A DNA stretch of 64,000 nucleotides from an uncultured Oscillibacter sp. (GCA_951800675.1 CATOKC010000002.1:1-64000); one strand, 5' to 3'. Positions 32,328 to 42,588 are shown, numbered from the stretch's first letter. The notes: generated by a model from the sequence alone, not told the origin. Numbers and translations are program-made.

Positions 32328-33041
32328 TTAAACCTCCGCCGGGGCCTCCTCTGAGCCGCCGAAGGCCTTGAGCGCCCGCTCATCGGCTTCCCGCTTCTCC
32401 TCGATGGCCTCTTTGAGAATCATATCCTTGACCTTCATAAGCCGGATGGTGGTCGCGCGGTCGTTTTCATCCAGCTTCATGTTGATATACCGGATCGCCT
32501 CCTGGGTATTGGGAATCATCACATACTCCAGCGCGTTGACCCTCCGCCGGGTCTTTTCGATCTCCTCCGCCATCAGCTGGGCGGACTTCTCGATCTCCGC
32601 CAGCTTCAAGAGCTTACGGAACACCTTCCCCAACGCGTCCACCGCCGTGTCCAGCTCGCCGGACGTGGCCGCGAAGCCATAGGGATAGATGTCGGAATCC
32701 GCCCGGGTCTGGGTCTGGAAATCATACACCGGCACGTTGACGGACATGATGTTTTGGAAGGTCATGGTCAGCTCCACACTCTGCTTCGGGTACAGCAGGG
32801 CCTGCTCCATGGCCTCGGAGCTCATCAGGGCGGAGGCCACCGTGAAGGCCCCGTGGACCGTCATCAGCTCCTCCTCCACCTCCGCCCGGAGGGCCCGGAC
32901 CTCCCGGACCGTCTCCAGGAACTGCTTCATCAGCTCATCCCGCTTGTCTTTGAGCAGCTTGTGGCCCCGCTGGGCGGTGCGCAGCTTGCCCTTCAGGCGG
33001 GTGAGCTCCATTCGGGTGGGGCTTACCGTGATATTCGCCAT
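32328..33041 (-). CDS. ntpD: V-type ATP synthase subunit D
   Basis: Central rotor shaft of the V/A-ATPase. The 237-aa protein is a long antiparallel coiled coil: an N-terminal helix beginning VSPTRMELTRLKGKLRTAQRGHKLLKDKRDEL and a C-terminal helix RRVNALEYVMIPNTQEAIRYINMKLDE, which are the conserved D-subunit segments. ATG 33041 is 13 nt after the ntpB stop. It is the last gene of the operon, before a strong terminator. Confidence 0.95.
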   Translation of the reverse strand: MANITVSPTRMELTRLKGKLRTAQRGHKLLKDKRDELMKQFLETVREVRALRAEVEEELMTVHGAFTVASALMSSEAMEQALLYPKQSVELTMTFQNIMSVNVPVYDFQTQTRADSDIYPYGFAATSGELDTAVDALGKVFRKLLKLAEIEKSAQLMAEEIEKTRRRVNALEYVMIPNTQEAIRYINMKLDENDRATTIRLMKVKDMILKEAIEEKREADERALKAFGGSEEAPAEV

Positions 33042-33054
33042 GGCTCACCCCTCC

Positions 33055-34440
33055 TTACTGCTCGTCTTTTTTCGGCCAGTATCTCTCAATCAGCTCGGGC
33101 TTGATACGCTTCAGCTCCGCCTTGGGCAGGATGCTGAGGAGCTCCCAGCCCAGGTTCAGCGTCTCCTCGATGGACCGGTTCTCCTCATAGCCCTGGTTCA
33201 CGTAGCGCCGCTCGAACTCGTCGGCGAACTTGGCGTACAGCAGGTCCGTGGGCGTCAGGGCCGCCTCGCCCAGGATGGACATCAATTCCTTGTTGTCCTT
33301 GCCGGTGGAGTAGGCCGCGAAGAGCTGGTTCATGGTGTCGGCATGGTCCTCCCGGGTCTTGCCCTTGCCCACGCCCTTGTCCTTCAAGCGGCTCAGGGAG
33401 GGCAGCACGTCCACGGGGGGATGGATGCCCTGGCGGTACAGGGACCGGGCCAGGATAATCTGGCCCTCGGTGATATAGCCCGTCAGGTCGGGGATGGGGT
33501 GGGTCTTGTCGTCCTCGGGCATGGTCAGAATGGGAATCAGGGTAATGGAGCCCTTCTTCCCCAGCTGGCGGCCGGCCCGCTCGTACAGCGTCGCCAGGTT
33601 CGTATAGAGATAGCCGGGGAAGCCGCGGCGGCCCGGGACCTCCTTCTTGGCGGCGGAGACCTCGCGGAGGGCCTCGGCGTAGTTGGTGATGTCGGTCATG
33701 ATGACCAGGACGTGCATGTCTTTCTCAAAGGCCAGGTATTCCGCGGCGGTCAGGGCCATGCGGGGGGTGGCGATACGCTCGACCGCCGGGTCGTTGGCCA
33801 GGTTCGAGAACAGCACGGTACGGTCAATGGCGCCGGTGCGCTTGAACTCGTTGACGAAGAACTCCGACTCCTCGAAGGTGATGCCGATGGCGGCGAAGAC
33901 CACGGCGAAGTTGGCGCTCTCGTCTCCCAGCACCTTGGCCTGCCGGGCGATCTGAGCCGCCAGGTTGGCGTGGGGCAGGCCGGAGCCGGAGAAGATGGGC
34001 AGCTTCTGCCCGCGGACCAGGGTATTCAGACCGTCGATAGTGGAAACGCCGGTCTGGATGAACTCGTTGGGGTAGTCCCGGGCGGCGGGGTTCATGGGCA
34101 GACCGTCGATGTCCCGGTATTCCTCCGCCAGGATGTCGGGGCCGCCGTCAATGGGGCGGCCCATGCCGTTGAACACCCGGCCCAGCATGTCGCCGGACAC
34201 GCCCAGCTGGAGGGGGTGGCCCAGGAAACGGACCTTGGCGTCGGCCATGTTGATGCCCGCGGCGGACTCGAAGAGCTGGACCACGGCGGTGTCGCCGTTG
34301 ACCTCCAGCACCTGGCCCCGGCGGGTGGTGCCGTCGTGGAGCTCCACCTCCACCAGCTCGTTGTAGGTGACGTTCTCCACCATGCGGACCATCATCAGCG
34401 GGCTGACGATTTCCTCTACGGTTTTGTATTCACGAATCAT
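33055..34440 (-). CDS. ntpB: V-type ATP synthase subunit B
   Basis: Non-catalytic nucleotide-site subunit of the A3B3 head. The 461-aa protein has B-subunit landmarks ([60 protein letters not shown] in place of a P-loop; LADDPAVER-like [25 protein letters not shown]; the late SLSRLKDKG). The ATG overlaps the ntpA stop by 1 nt, so A and B are coupled. Confidence 0.96.
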   Translation of the reverse strand: MIREYKTVEEIVSPLMMVRMVENVTYNELVEVELHDGTTRRGQVLEVNGDTAVVQLFESAAGINMADAKVRFLGHPLQLGVSGDMLGRVFNGMGRPIDGGPDILAEEYRDIDGLPMNPAARDYPNEFIQTGVSTIDGLNTLVRGQKLPIFSGSGLPHANLAAQIARQAKVLGDESANFAVVFAAIGITFEESEFFVNEFKRTGAIDRTVLFSNLANDPAVERIATPRMALTAAEYLAFEKDMHVLVIMTDITNYAEALREVSAAKKEVPGRRGFPGYLYTNLATLYERAGRQLGKKGSITLIPILTMPEDDKTHPIPDLTGYITEGQIILARSLYRQGIHPPVDVLPSLSRLKDKGVGKGKTREDHADTMNQLFAAYSTGKDNKELMSILGEAALTPTDLLYAKFADEFERRYVNQGYEENRSIEETLNLGWELLSILPKAELKRIKPELIERYWPKKDEQ

Positions 34441-36209
34441 CAGTTGTCACCTCCCTGGGCGGCGATCCCGGCAATCTGGGCTTCCATCTCAGTTCCGATT
34501 TCCTCGTAGACCTTGACGTACTCCTCGGCGGGAACGCTCTTGGCCCGGCCGATCTTCTCCCGGACGGGGATATCAAAGAGCTTCATCACGTCCGCCCCCT
34601 TGGCGATGGCGTCCCGGCACAGAGTCTCGTAGCGGAGGATCAGCGCCAGGAGCTTGCCCTGGCGGTCGTAGCTGGAATAGCCGTCGATGTCGGTAAAGGC
34701 GTTTTGCTGGAGGAAGTCCTCCCGGACCATCCGGGCCACTTCCAGGGTCAGCTGGTCGGCGGGGGACAGGGCGTCCTTACCGACGAGCTGGACGATTTCG
34801 TTCAGGCTGGCCTCCTGCTGGAGGATGCTCATGGCCTGGCCCCGGTCCTTCATGAAGTTCTCGCCGAAGTTCTCGTCGAACCAGGGCTTGAGGGTGTCCA
34901 GATACAGGGAATAGGAGTTCAGCCAGTTGATGGCGGGGAAGTGGCGCTTATAGGCCAGGGACGCGTCCAGGGCCCAGAAGACCTTGACAATGCGCATGGT
35001 GGCCTGGGACACGGGCTCGGAGAGGTCGCCGCCCGGAGGCGACACGGCGCCCACGGCGGTCAGGCTGCCCCGGCGCTCGTCGGAGCCGACGCACTCCACG
35101 CTGCCCGCCCGCTCGTAGAACTGGGCCAGACGGGAGGAGAGGTAGGCGGGGTAGCCCTCTTCGCCGGGCATCTCCTCCAGACGGCCGGACATCTCGCGGA
35201 GGGCCTCGGCCCAGCGGGAGGTGGAGTCGGCGATGACGGCCACGTCATAGCCCATATCCCGGAAGTACTCCGCGATGGTGATGCCGGTGTAGACGGACGC
35301 CTCACGGGCCGCCACGGGCATATCGGAGGTGTTGGCGATCAGCACCGTCCGCTTCATCAGCGACTCGCCGGTGCGGGGGTCCTTCAGCTCGGGGAACTCC
35401 CGCAGAACGTCGGTCATCTCGTTGCCCCGCTCGCCGCAGCCGATGTAGACCACGATGTCCACGTCGGACCACTTGGCCAGCTGGTGCTGGACCACGGTCT
35501 TGCCGGAGCCGAAGGGGCCGGGAACGGCGGCGGTGCCGCCCTTGGCGATGGGAAACATGGTGTCGATGATCCGCTGGCCGGAGCACAGGGGACGCTCGGG
35601 GGAGTATTTCTTCTCATAGGGGCGGCCGATACGCACGGGCCACTTCTGGACCATGGTCAGGGGCACGTCCTTGCCGTCCTCGGTGGTGAGGGTGGCCACG
35701 GTGTCCGTAACCTTGTAGCTGCCGCTCTGGACGGACTTGATGGTGCCTTTCAGGTTGGGGGGCACCATGATTTTGTGGAGCACCACGGCCGTCTCGGGGA
35801 CGGTGCCGATGACGTCGCCGCCAATCACCTTGTCCCCGGCTTTCACCGTGGCGGTGAAGTCCCACTTTTTCTCGTGGTCCAGGGCGGAGACCTCCACGCC
35901 TCTTGTGATGTTGGCGCCCACCTTCTCCACGATTTTCTCCAGGGGGCGCTGGATGCCGTCATAGATGCCCTCGATCATGCCGGGGCCCAGCTCCACGCTC
36001 ATGGGCGCGCCGGTGGTTTCGACGACGGCGCCGGGGCCCAGGCCGGAGGTTTCCTCGTAGACCTGGATGGAGGCGGCGTCGCCCTTCATGGTCAGGATCT
36101 CGCCGATCAGGCGCTGGGGGCCGACGCGGACCACGTCGCTCATGTTGGCGTTGGACAGGCCCGTGGCAACCACCAGCGGCCCGGAAACTTTAACAACTTT
36201 GCCGCTCAA
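34440..36209 (-). CDS. ntpA: V-type ATP synthase catalytic subunit A
   Basis: Catalytic subunit of the head. The 589-aa protein has the P-loop GPFGSGKT (231-238), the bulge/insert region typical of A subunits (about 115-190), [13 protein letters not shown] and the [39 protein letters not shown] segment. TTG 36209 is the start, nine bases after a GAAGG site. It is separated from ntpG by a 257-nt hairpin-rich spacer, the only long gap in the operon. Confidence 0.96.
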   Translation of the reverse strand: MSGKVVKVSGPLVVATGLSNANMSDVVRVGPQRLIGEILTMKGDAASIQVYEETSGLGPGAVVETTGAPMSVELGPGMIEGIYDGIQRPLEKIVEKVGANITRGVEVSALDHEKKWDFTATVKAGDKVIGGDVIGTVPETAVVLHKIMVPPNLKGTIKSVQSGSYKVTDTVATLTTEDGKDVPLTMVQKWPVRIGRPYEKKYSPERPLCSGQRIIDTMFPIAKGGTAAVPGPFGSGKTVVQHQLAKWSDVDIVVYIGCGERGNEMTDVLREFPELKDPRTGESLMKRTVLIANTSDMPVAAREASVYTGITIAEYFRDMGYDVAVIADSTSRWAEALREMSGRLEEMPGEEGYPAYLSSRLAQFYERAGSVECVGSDERRGSLTAVGAVSPPGGDLSEPVSQATMRIVKVFWALDASLAYKRHFPAINWLNSYSLYLDTLKPWFDENFGENFMKDRGQAMSILQQEASLNEIVQLVGKDALSPADQLTLEVARMVREDFLQQNAFTDIDGYSSYDRQGKLLALILRYETLCRDAIAKGADVMKLFDIPVREKIGRAKSVPAEEYVKVYEEIGTEMEAQIAGIAAQGGDN

Positions 36210-36239
36210 ACTCTAAAACCTTCTTTCAGGATAGATTTG

Positions 36240-36466
36240 CGGGAATCCCCTCTCCCGTTGCCGCATGCCCGGAAAGGGGTCCAGGGGAAAACGCCGTTTT
36301 CCCTTGGTTTCCCCGCCAAAGCGGGGAAAGAAATTGAAATCATTTTTGTGACGACATGCGCGTCACAAAAATTCCGATACTCCAGCCGCCTTGGGCGGCG
36401 GCTCCAGTGACCGACGTCACTGGAGGGGGGGATCTAAAGGGGGGACGAAGTCCCCTCTTTAAAGGA
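36240..36466 (-). repeat. Array of adjacent inverted repeats between ntpG and ntpA
   Basis: Six inverted repeats lie nearly end to end: 36281-36293/36295-36307 (13 bp with one G-U), 36308-36316/36321-36329 (TTTCCCCGC/GCGGGGAAA), 36343-36353/36361-36371 (TTTTTGTGACG and its complement), 36385-36390/36394-36399 (GCCGCC/GGCGGC), 36402-36411/36416-36425 (CTCCAGTGAC/GTCACTGGAG), and 36436-36446/36450-36460 (10 bp plus G-U). No open frame is present. It looks like a composite palindromic repeat, transcribed inside the ATPase operon. Confidence 0.85.
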
Positions 36467-36784
36467 CTAAAGGATATCCGCGCCGACCGCGCGCTCAATC
36501 GCTCTTTGAATGTTATTCTTGCCGATGCCCAGGGACCCCTGGCGGCCGGGAATGAGGATGATGGCGGGCCGCAGCTCGTCCTTATAGCGGGAGATCACGT
36601 CCTCCATATCCTTCGCCAGCTGCTCCGTGAGGTAAATCACGGCGCAGTTTCCCTTAGCCAGCTCCTTGATCTTCTCCTTGGCCTCCGCCGCGTCCGCGAC
36701 GGGGTAGGTGTCCAGCCCCAGAGCCCGGAAGCCCATGACGGACTCCCAATCGCCGATGGCGGCGATCTGATAGGTCATTGCCAT
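36467..36784 (-). CDS. ntpG: V-type ATP synthase subunit F (NtpG)
   Basis: Small rotor subunit that binds the D-subunit shaft. The 105-aa protein has the Rossmann-like F-subunit pattern: YQIAAIGDWESVMGFRALGLDTYPV at the N-terminus and the C-terminal PAIILIPGRQGSLGIGKNNIQRAIERAVG. It lies 12 nt after ntpC. The following 257 nt before ntpA hold only hairpins. Confidence 0.93.
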   Translation of the reverse strand: MAMTYQIAAIGDWESVMGFRALGLDTYPVADAAEAKEKIKELAKGNCAVIYLTEQLAKDMEDVISRYKDELRPAIILIPGRQGSLGIGKNNIQRAIERAVGADIL

Positions 36785-36796
36785 ACGTCCACCGCC

Positions 36797-37795
36797 TTAC
36801 ACATACCCGTTCCGCAGACGGGAACGGATCACCTCGGCGGGCAGGCCCGCCCCGCGGCCCATCAGCAGGATGCGGATATTCGTATACTCCGTCTCCCGGG
36901 CCGCCAGATACCCCAGCAGCGGGGCCTCGCCGAAGGGCACGAACTGCGCCCCGGCCAGGTACTCCCCCACCGCGTCGTCACAGAGCTTCTCAAAAGCCGT
37001 CAGCGGCCCGCCCCGCAGGGCCTCCGCTCCCGCCTCCGCCGCCGCCTGGAGGGGCGTGGGGCCGTAGAGCTCCTGGAGCGCGCCGGAGTTTCCGGCGGCG
37101 GCCACGGCGTCCTCGCCGATGTCCCCGCCCTCCAGCAGCACGGTTTTCAGGAACTCCCCGCTCTTGCCCATCCGCAGGGTGCGAACCAGGCTGCGGAGGT
37201 TTGCCGCGTCGATCTGGATTTTGACGTAGCCCGCCAAAAAGGCGCTGCCCGTCTCCTCCGCCACCCGCGCCATCTCCTGATAGCACCGGCGGTCCAGGGC
37301 AATGTCGGAGAGCTGGGGGTCCCGGGTGGAATCCAGAATCTCCCGGCCCTCCGCCGCCGCGGCGGCCAGACCCTCCGGCAGCTCCTCCAGCCGCCCGGTC
37401 AAAACCGCCTCTTTCAGCACGGAGGCCGGAACCCGGCCCATATCCATCAGCATGGAGTCGGGGCTTACGTTCATGGCTGCGGCTTTCAGCACGGCCTTGA
37501 TGTTGTGATAGTCGTATTTCAGCTTGAAAATGTCGATATACCTGGGGTCCGGCGCGCCGTCCAGCACGTCGGAGAGGGTGGCCTCCCGGGCCGCCGAGAG
37601 GGCGGCGTCCATGGCCTCGGGACTGCGGGCGTCCAGCTCAGGATACCCGCACTCCTGGAGGATTTTCACCGCCTCCTCGTCGCTGCGGGCCTCCAGCACC
37701 TGTTCCATCCGTTCCCGTGTCAGGAGCCCGGTCTCCATGGCCTTGATGCGGGCCGAGATCGCCAGGTAATCGGTGTCTTTGATTTTGTTAGCCAA
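36797..37795 (-). CDS. ntpC: V-type ATP synthase subunit C (rotor collar, d-type)
   Basis: Funnel-shaped subunit linking the shaft to the membrane c-ring. The 332-aa all-helical protein shows typical features: DTDYLAISARIKAMETGLLTRERMEQVLEA at the start, and the pattern LKYDYHNIKAVLKAA found in vATP-synt_AC39 proteins, repeated more loosely as KIQIDAANLRSLVRTLRMGKS. It sits between ntpE and ntpG as in Enterococcus hirae. Confidence 0.93.
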   Translation of the reverse strand: MANKIKDTDYLAISARIKAMETGLLTRERMEQVLEARSDEEAVKILQECGYPELDARSPEAMDAALSAAREATLSDVLDGAPDPRYIDIFKLKYDYHNIKAVLKAAAMNVSPDSMLMDMGRVPASVLKEAVLTGRLEELPEGLAAAAAEGREILDSTRDPQLSDIALDRRCYQEMARVAEETGSAFLAGYVKIQIDAANLRSLVRTLRMGKSGEFLKTVLLEGGDIGEDAVAAAGNSGALQELYGPTPLQAAAEAGAEALRGGPLTAFEKLCDDAVGEYLAGAQFVPFGEAPLLGYLAARETEYTNIRILLMGRGAGLPAEVIRSRLRNGYV

Positions 37796-37808
37796 GACAC
37801 TTCCTCCT

Positions 37809-38393
37809 TCATGAGAACAGCTTCTTCACCACTTCTCCCGCAGTTTCCGCCTTTTGCAGGCGCACCAGGGTGTCGAACGCGCAGTTGACCTCCACGTTCT
37901 CCGAGCGGAGGATGAAGCCGCCGGGTATGGAACGGGTCTCGCCGGAGAGGGTCAGCTTCTTGCCGCCGGCCTGGTTGGCCTTTTCCACGGCGGCCTTGCC
38001 CACCTTGCGGCGGTCCTTGTCGGAGAAGATGACCTCCTCCTTGCCGGTGGAGGACGCCTGGACCAGCAGCTGTGCCAGCACGGCGGTATACTTCTCCTCC
38101 GGCAGGGAGCAGAGCTTTTGGAGGGCCAGGTCATAGGCCTTCTCCACCATCTCCTGCTTGGCGGCCAGGGCGGCCTTCCGGGCCTCCATCTGGGCGGTGC
38201 CAGCCAGGCGCTCCTCCCGCTCCGCAGCGGCCTTTTTGTTCTTGGCGTCCAGGTCCGCCGCCTCGGCGTCCGCCTGGGCCTGATACCGGGCGGCAATCTT
38301 CTCCGCCTCGGCCCGGGCCTCGCCTAGAACCCGGTCGATCTCCGCCTGGGCGTCGGCGCTGATGCGCTGGGTGATTTTTTCAATTCCGTTCAT
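37809..38393 (-). CDS. ntpE: V-type ATP synthase subunit E (peripheral stalk)
   Basis: Stator stalk subunit pairing with the G/H-like subunit. The 194-aa protein has a long N-terminal helix rich in Ala, Glu, Gln and Lys (about 5-85) and a C-terminal globular domain (EEKYTAVLAQLL...GGFILRSENVEVNCAFDTLVRL). The phrase GGFILRSENVEVNCAFDTLV is close to the family signature GGxxxxxxxxxINNTF. The ATG follows AAAGGGG. Encoded between ntpK and ntpC. Confidence 0.92.
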   Translation of the reverse strand: MNGIEKITQRISADAQAEIDRVLGEARAEAEKIAARYQAQADAEAADLDAKNKKAAAEREERLAGTAQMEARKAALAAKQEMVEKAYDLALQKLCSLPEEKYTAVLAQLLVQASSTGKEEVIFSDKDRRKVGKAAVEKANQAGGKKLTLSGETRSIPGGFILRSENVEVNCAFDTLVRLQKAETAGEVVKKLFS

Positions 38394-38420
38394 GGTTCAA
38401 TCCCCTTTCTGCGGGGCCGA

Positions 38421-38978
<558 letters not shown>

Positions 38979-40901
38979 TTACTTTGTAATGTCCACGTAT
39001 TTGGTCTCCATGGCCAGGGGCCGGAAGGGCTTGCCGCCGTCCTCATAGAACTTCCCGAAGTACTCCAGGCACTGGAGACGCAGGTCGTGGACGTAGCAGC
39101 CCAGCAGGTTCAGCGCGAAGTTCAGCGCGTTGCCCGCCAGGGAGATCACAAGGAAAATGACGATGTTGCCGGGAATCGCGCCCAGGGTGTTGAACACCTG
39201 GGCAATGACGCTGCCCGCCAGCATCAGGGCCATGAGACGGGCGTAAGAGAGGATGTCGCCGAAGTAGCCCGTCACATGGTTGTAGAGGGAGCCAAAGATG
39301 CCCATGATCTTGCCAAAGCCTTGGCCGGTGACCAGGGGCCCAATGACGATCAGGGCCAGGCCCGCGTAAAGCACCAGGTTCGTGACGCCCGCCGCCATCA
39401 GTCCGATGCCGGCAAAGACGATCCACCACGTGACCTCCTCGAACACGGCGTCCAGCACCTGTCCGGCCTTGAGCTTGCGGATGAAGCTGACGGCCATGCC
39501 GGTGATGATCTGGACCAATCCCAGGGCCATGGCCCCCACCAGGATCATCAGCGTGTCGTTCAGCGGGGTGAAGAGGGCCGGGAGGGCGAAGTCCCCGCCG
39601 GTGGTGATCTTCACCACCTGGGTGAGGAAGTCTCCGAAGAAGCCGCCGGTAATCGCGCCCATCAAAAAGGTGGACACACCGCACAGCTGCATCAGGCCCA
39701 TCATGTGGCCCATGGTGCCCTTGGGCCGGTACTTTTTCGAGATGAGCATACCAGCCAGGAACATCAAAATCCCGTAGCCCATGTCCGCCATCATGATGCC
39801 ATAGAACAAAATGAAGAAGGGCGCCATGAGGGGGTTGGGGTCCACGTTGTTGTAGGCGGGGAGAGAGTACATCTCCGTCACCATGTTCAGCGGCCGGGTG
39901 AGCCAGTTGTTTTTCAGGCGCACCGGCACGTCGGGGATATCCTCCTCCGTGGGGTCGCTGGCCTCCCAGGCGCAGCCCTTGCCGTCCAGCAGGGCTTGAA
40001 CCTCGCCCAGGTTCTCCGCCGGGGCCCAGGCCTCGAAAAAGACGATGGTCCCGTCGGTGAGGAGGCGCTCGGCGTTCTGGTCCTCCGCCGCCTCGGCGTG
40101 AAGGCGGTCGGCATAGAGCCGAAGCCCGTCCCGCTCTGGGGCCAGGGCAGCGATGGCGGCCTCGGCCTCCTGCCGCTGCTTCTGGTTCTCCGACAAGGCC
40201 GCGTCCAGAGCCTGGACGTTCTGGGCCGCCGTGCCCGTCACCCCCTGGAAGGCGGTGACGCTGAACCCATGGGGCCGCAGGACCTCCAGGGCCTTCTCCT
40301 CCTCCGCCCGGTGGGCGATGAGGAGGCAGCAGCGCTGCTGCTTGTCGGCGCTGATCTCATAGAGCTCCGCCAGGTTCTCCCCCAGCTCATTGCGGATGGC
40401 GGCGGTGTCCGCCGCCCCGGGGAGCACACCCAGGCGGAACACCGCATGCTCGGTGCCCCCCAGCTCCAAAGGCATGTCCAGGGGGACCCAGGGCTCCAGC
40501 CCCGCCCTCCGGCTGAGGAGGCGGCCCTCCTCGCCCTGGAGACGGGCAATGTCCTGCAACCGCCCGTTGATCTGCTGGCTGACGGCCCGGGCCTTTTCCA
40601 GGGTCCCGTCGCTGAGGAATTCCGCCTCGCTCACTTCCCGGCGCTGGATGAAGAGGCCGTCCTTGGTTCCGCCGTAGCGCTTCAGGGCGTCCAGGGCGGC
40701 GGCGGCCTCCCCCTGTTCGTTCTTGGTCTGCGCCAGCGTGGAGGCGTCCCGCCGCAGCAGCGCCGCCCAAGCGGGGTCCGAGAGCTTCCCGGTGGGCTCG
40801 CTGATCTCCACACAGCCCAGGCGCAGCAGCTCCCGCAGGAGAGCGTCCCGGCTGTCGGCCATGGCCATGACGCGGAGCTTTTTCATTTTTACAATGGCCA
40901 T
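38979..40901 (-). CDS. ntpI: V-type ATP synthase subunit I (a-subunit)
   Basis: Membrane stator that forms the ion half-channels and anchors the peripheral stalks. The 640-aa protein has an N-terminal cytoplasmic arm with long helices (about 1-330) and then seven or eight membrane segments, including PFFILFYGIMMADMGYGILMFLAG and GDILSYARLMALMLAGSVIAQVFN. The conserved Arg of the SYARLMAL segment faces the ring carboxylate. The gene begins 1 nt after the ntpF stop. Confidence 0.95.
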   Translation of the reverse strand: MAIVKMKKLRVMAMADSRDALLRELLRLGCVEISEPTGKLSDPAWAALLRRDASTLAQTKNEQGEAAAALDALKRYGGTKDGLFIQRREVSEAEFLSDGTLEKARAVSQQINGRLQDIARLQGEEGRLLSRRAGLEPWVPLDMPLELGGTEHAVFRLGVLPGAADTAAIRNELGENLAELYEISADKQQRCCLLIAHRAEEEKALEVLRPHGFSVTAFQGVTGTAAQNVQALDAALSENQKQRQEAEAAIAALAPERDGLRLYADRLHAEAAEDQNAERLLTDGTIVFFEAWAPAENLGEVQALLDGKGCAWEASDPTEEDIPDVPVRLKNNWLTRPLNMVTEMYSLPAYNNVDPNPLMAPFFILFYGIMMADMGYGILMFLAGMLISKKYRPKGTMGHMMGLMQLCGVSTFLMGAITGGFFGDFLTQVVKITTGGDFALPALFTPLNDTLMILVGAMALGLVQIITGMAVSFIRKLKAGQVLDAVFEEVTWWIVFAGIGLMAAGVTNLVLYAGLALIVIGPLVTGQGFGKIMGIFGSLYNHVTGYFGDILSYARLMALMLAGSVIAQVFNTLGAIPGNIVIFLVISLAGNALNFALNLLGCYVHDLRLQCLEYFGKFYEDGGKPFRPLAMETKYVDITK

Positions 40902-40902
40902 C

Positions 40903-41217
40903 TCAGTTGCTCACAACCCTTCCGACAATAAACTCCGCCGCGGCCTCCAGGTGTTTTTCCGCCGCCGCCCGCAGCTTAGCGGCGTCCTCCTCTGCGGCCT
41001 GAGCGGTTTTCGCGGCGACCGCTGCCGCCCGCTCCTCCGCCTGGCGCAGAAGCTCCCGGCCGGCCTCCGCTCCGGCGCTCCGCCGTTTCTGCAAGAGCGC
41101 CTGACCTTCCTTTTCCGCGTCTGCCACGATCTGCTTTGCCTCTGCCTCCGCAGCGGCGCGGCGCTCCCGGGCCTCGGTTTCCACCTGCGTTACCTTTTCG
41201 ATCGCTTCCAAAGACAT
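40903..41217 (-). CDS. ntpF: V-type ATP synthase subunit G/H (NtpF, peripheral stalk)
   Basis: First gene of the operon. The 104-aa protein is an unbroken, Ala/Glu-rich coiled coil (AIEKVTQVETEARERRAAAEAEAKQIVADAEKEG...) as expected of the stalk subunit that pairs with E. The short C-terminal EKHLEAAAEFIVGRVV segment is the conserved end. The ATG at 41217 lies 76 nt downstream of the -10 element. Assignment relies on coiled-coil composition and on the exact ntpFIKECGABD order. Confidence 0.88.
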   Translation of the reverse strand: MSLEAIEKVTQVETEARERRAAAEAEAKQIVADAEKEGQALLQKRRSAGAEAGRELLRQAEERAAAVAAKTAQAAEEDAAKLRAAAEKHLEAAAEFIVGRVVSN

Positions 41218-41292
41218 TCGTTCTCACCTTCTCTCCATGGTGCCACGCCTCCCGGCCTTGGTCTCTCCGGGGATATGGCCATACTAGCATAC

Positions 41293-41321
41293 AGTATAGG
41301 CGAAGTTGTTCGGTTTTGCAA
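41293..41321 (-). promoter_or_regulatory. V-ATPase operon promoter
   Basis: Minus strand: TTGCAA (41321-41316), a 17-nt spacer, TATACT (41298-41293). Confidence 0.8.
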
Positions 41322-41339
41322 GGGAATTTTTGTTACAGC

Positions 41340-41378
41340 GCAGAAAAGAAACGCGGTCCTCCCTAAAGGGAGGACCGC
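41340..41378 (-). terminator. Terminator of the 72-aa gene
   Basis: Stem GCGGTCCTCCC/GGGAGGACCGC (41353-41363/41368-41378) with loop TAAA; on the minus strand GTTTCTTTTCT follows. It lies just downstream of the stop at 41407 and upstream of the ATPase promoter. Confidence 0.85.
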
Positions 41379-41406
41379 GCATAGGACTGGAATCTGTACG
41401 CCGCGC

Positions 41407-41625
41407 TCAATTTGCCTGCGCCAGCCGCTCCAGGGCTTCCTCCCTGGAGGCGGTGAAGAAAAAGTGCTTTCCGTTGTTGGACTCGTAGATAAAGTCCCGG
41501 AGGGGCTTGCTGGTATAGTGGGAATAGTCGCCGAAAAAGGCGGCCTGGACCGTGGTGACCTCCGCCGCATCGCCGGAGACGGCCGCGATATCCGTTTCGT
41601 GTTCCTTTACATATTCGATGTTCAT
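41407..41625 (-). CDS. Small hypothetical protein (72 aa)
   Basis: Begins MNIEYVKEHETDIAAVSGDAAEVTTVQ and contains SHYTSKPLRDFIYESNNGKHFFFTASREEALERLAQ. The FFFTASREEALE stretch looks like a strand-helix pair. There is no Cys, signal peptide or membrane segment. It has a strong AAGGAGG site, its own promoter and a terminator, so it is a genuine monocistronic gene. No family recognised. Confidence 0.8.
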   Translation of the reverse strand: MNIEYVKEHETDIAAVSGDAAEVTTVQAAFFGDYSHYTSKPLRDFIYESNNGKHFFFTASREEALERLAQAN

Positions 41626-41677
41626 AAAACCGCCTCCTTACGTCAAAATCGCGGTACAAATCCCAGCTGGGGGGGAG

Positions 41678-41706
41678 AACATACCACAAGACGGACCGTT
41701 TGTCAA
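41678..41706 (-). promoter_or_regulatory. Promoter of the 72-aa gene
   Basis: Minus strand: TTGACA (41706-41701), a 17-nt spacer, TATGTT (41683-41678), with TG before the -10 (TGgTATGTT). Confidence 0.75.
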
Positions 41707-41725
41707 ATCAGGGCAGCCTCTTCCC

Positions 41726-42457
41726 TCAGTCCACGATGGGTCTCCTCGTCTCATAGGGGTAGTAAAACGCGCGGCCCTCCACCGAGAGGAACGCCCCCGG
41801 AGACCCTGGGTATTCCGCCGCGCGGATTCGCCTTTCTACTTCCGCCAAATCGTGCCGCGCCGGGTCTATCCGAAACAGCTCCAGCATTTCCTTCCGCGTA
41901 AACGGCTTGCGCTTCCAGGTCTCCTCCGATACCGGCAGAGGCTGTCCCTTTGAAATCAGGCCGATGATTTTCTCAAAGCAGTACAGCAGGTGATTCATGG
42001 ACTTTAATTTCAGCGTCTCAACCGATTCAAAGGGCGCGATGGCGAAGGAAGAGGTCATGACAATCGCGCCGCTGTCGACCGTTTCCTTCATATGGTGAAC
42101 CGTGACGCCATACTCCTGGGCCCCCTCGTAGAGCGCAAAATTATAGCACCCGGTTCCGGGATAGGCGGGTGAGCCCGGATGAAAATTGACCGCGGCCTTT
42201 TGGGCGGAATCCAGCATACTTTTGGGAATAATCCAGGGAGACACAAACGACAGGATATATTCCGGACGCCGCCAGCGCAATTCTTCGTCAAGATGGTCCC
42301 CCACAGCGCCGCGTATAGACAAAAACTCCTTATCCGCAAAGCCGCTCTTCAAAAGCGCCTCCGCATAATCACAAAAGACGTTTCTTTTTTTGGAAAACAT
42401 CAATACCTTCAAATCGCCCATATCTTCCCCCAGCCCTTGCAGGCTCTTTGCTTTCAA
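41726..42457 (-). CDS. Formyltransferase-family protein (Fmt/PurN-like)
   Basis: A 243-aa protein with the formyltransferase core: LSFVSPWIIPKSMLD, the N-x-H motif in AVNFHPGSPAYPGTGC, and the catalytic Asp in KETVDSGAIV. Such enzymes move a formyl group from 10-formyl-THF to an amine, often a sugar nucleotide or aminoacyl-tRNA; the substrate is unknown. TTG 42457 overlaps the stop of a 44-codon frame (TTGA); ATG 42421 (MGDLKVLMF) behind GGGGGAAG is a good alternative. It is shorter than Fmt and has only a small C-terminal part. Confidence 0.8.
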   Translation of the reverse strand: MKAKSLQGLGEDMGDLKVLMFSKKRNVFCDYAEALLKSGFADKEFLSIRGAVGDHLDEELRWRRPEYILSFVSPWIIPKSMLDSAQKAAVNFHPGSPAYPGTGCYNFALYEGAQEYGVTVHHMKETVDSGAIVMTSSFAIAPFESVETLKLKSMNHLLYCFEKIIGLISKGQPLPVSEETWKRKPFTRKEMLELFRIDPARHDLAEVERRIRAAEYPGSPGAFLSVEGRAFYYPYETRRPIVD

Positions 42458-42588
42458 TGATCTTTTTGTTTTACTTCGTAAAACAAAGCGGTGTACACCG
42501 CTGAAAATTTTTCCATTTTGGAAGCCGCCGCCTGTGCCTCGTCAGCCTTTTGCCGCACCTTTATGGTGTGGTCAGATATCGTCAACAT
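42454..42588 (-). CDS. Possible 44-aa protein upstream of the formyltransferase
   Basis: A frame starting MLTISDHTIKVRQKADEAQAAASK with a GGGGGAAC site 11 nt before it, ending in a TTGA overlap with the next gene. It looks like a small amphipathic helix. Its start codon falls within the -10 of a good promoter (TTGACA-17-TATGTT), so the full peptide could only be made from a longer transcript. Real status uncertain. Confidence 0.35.
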   Translation of the reverse strand: MLTISDHTIKVRQKADEAQAAASKMEKFSAVYTALFYEVKQKDH

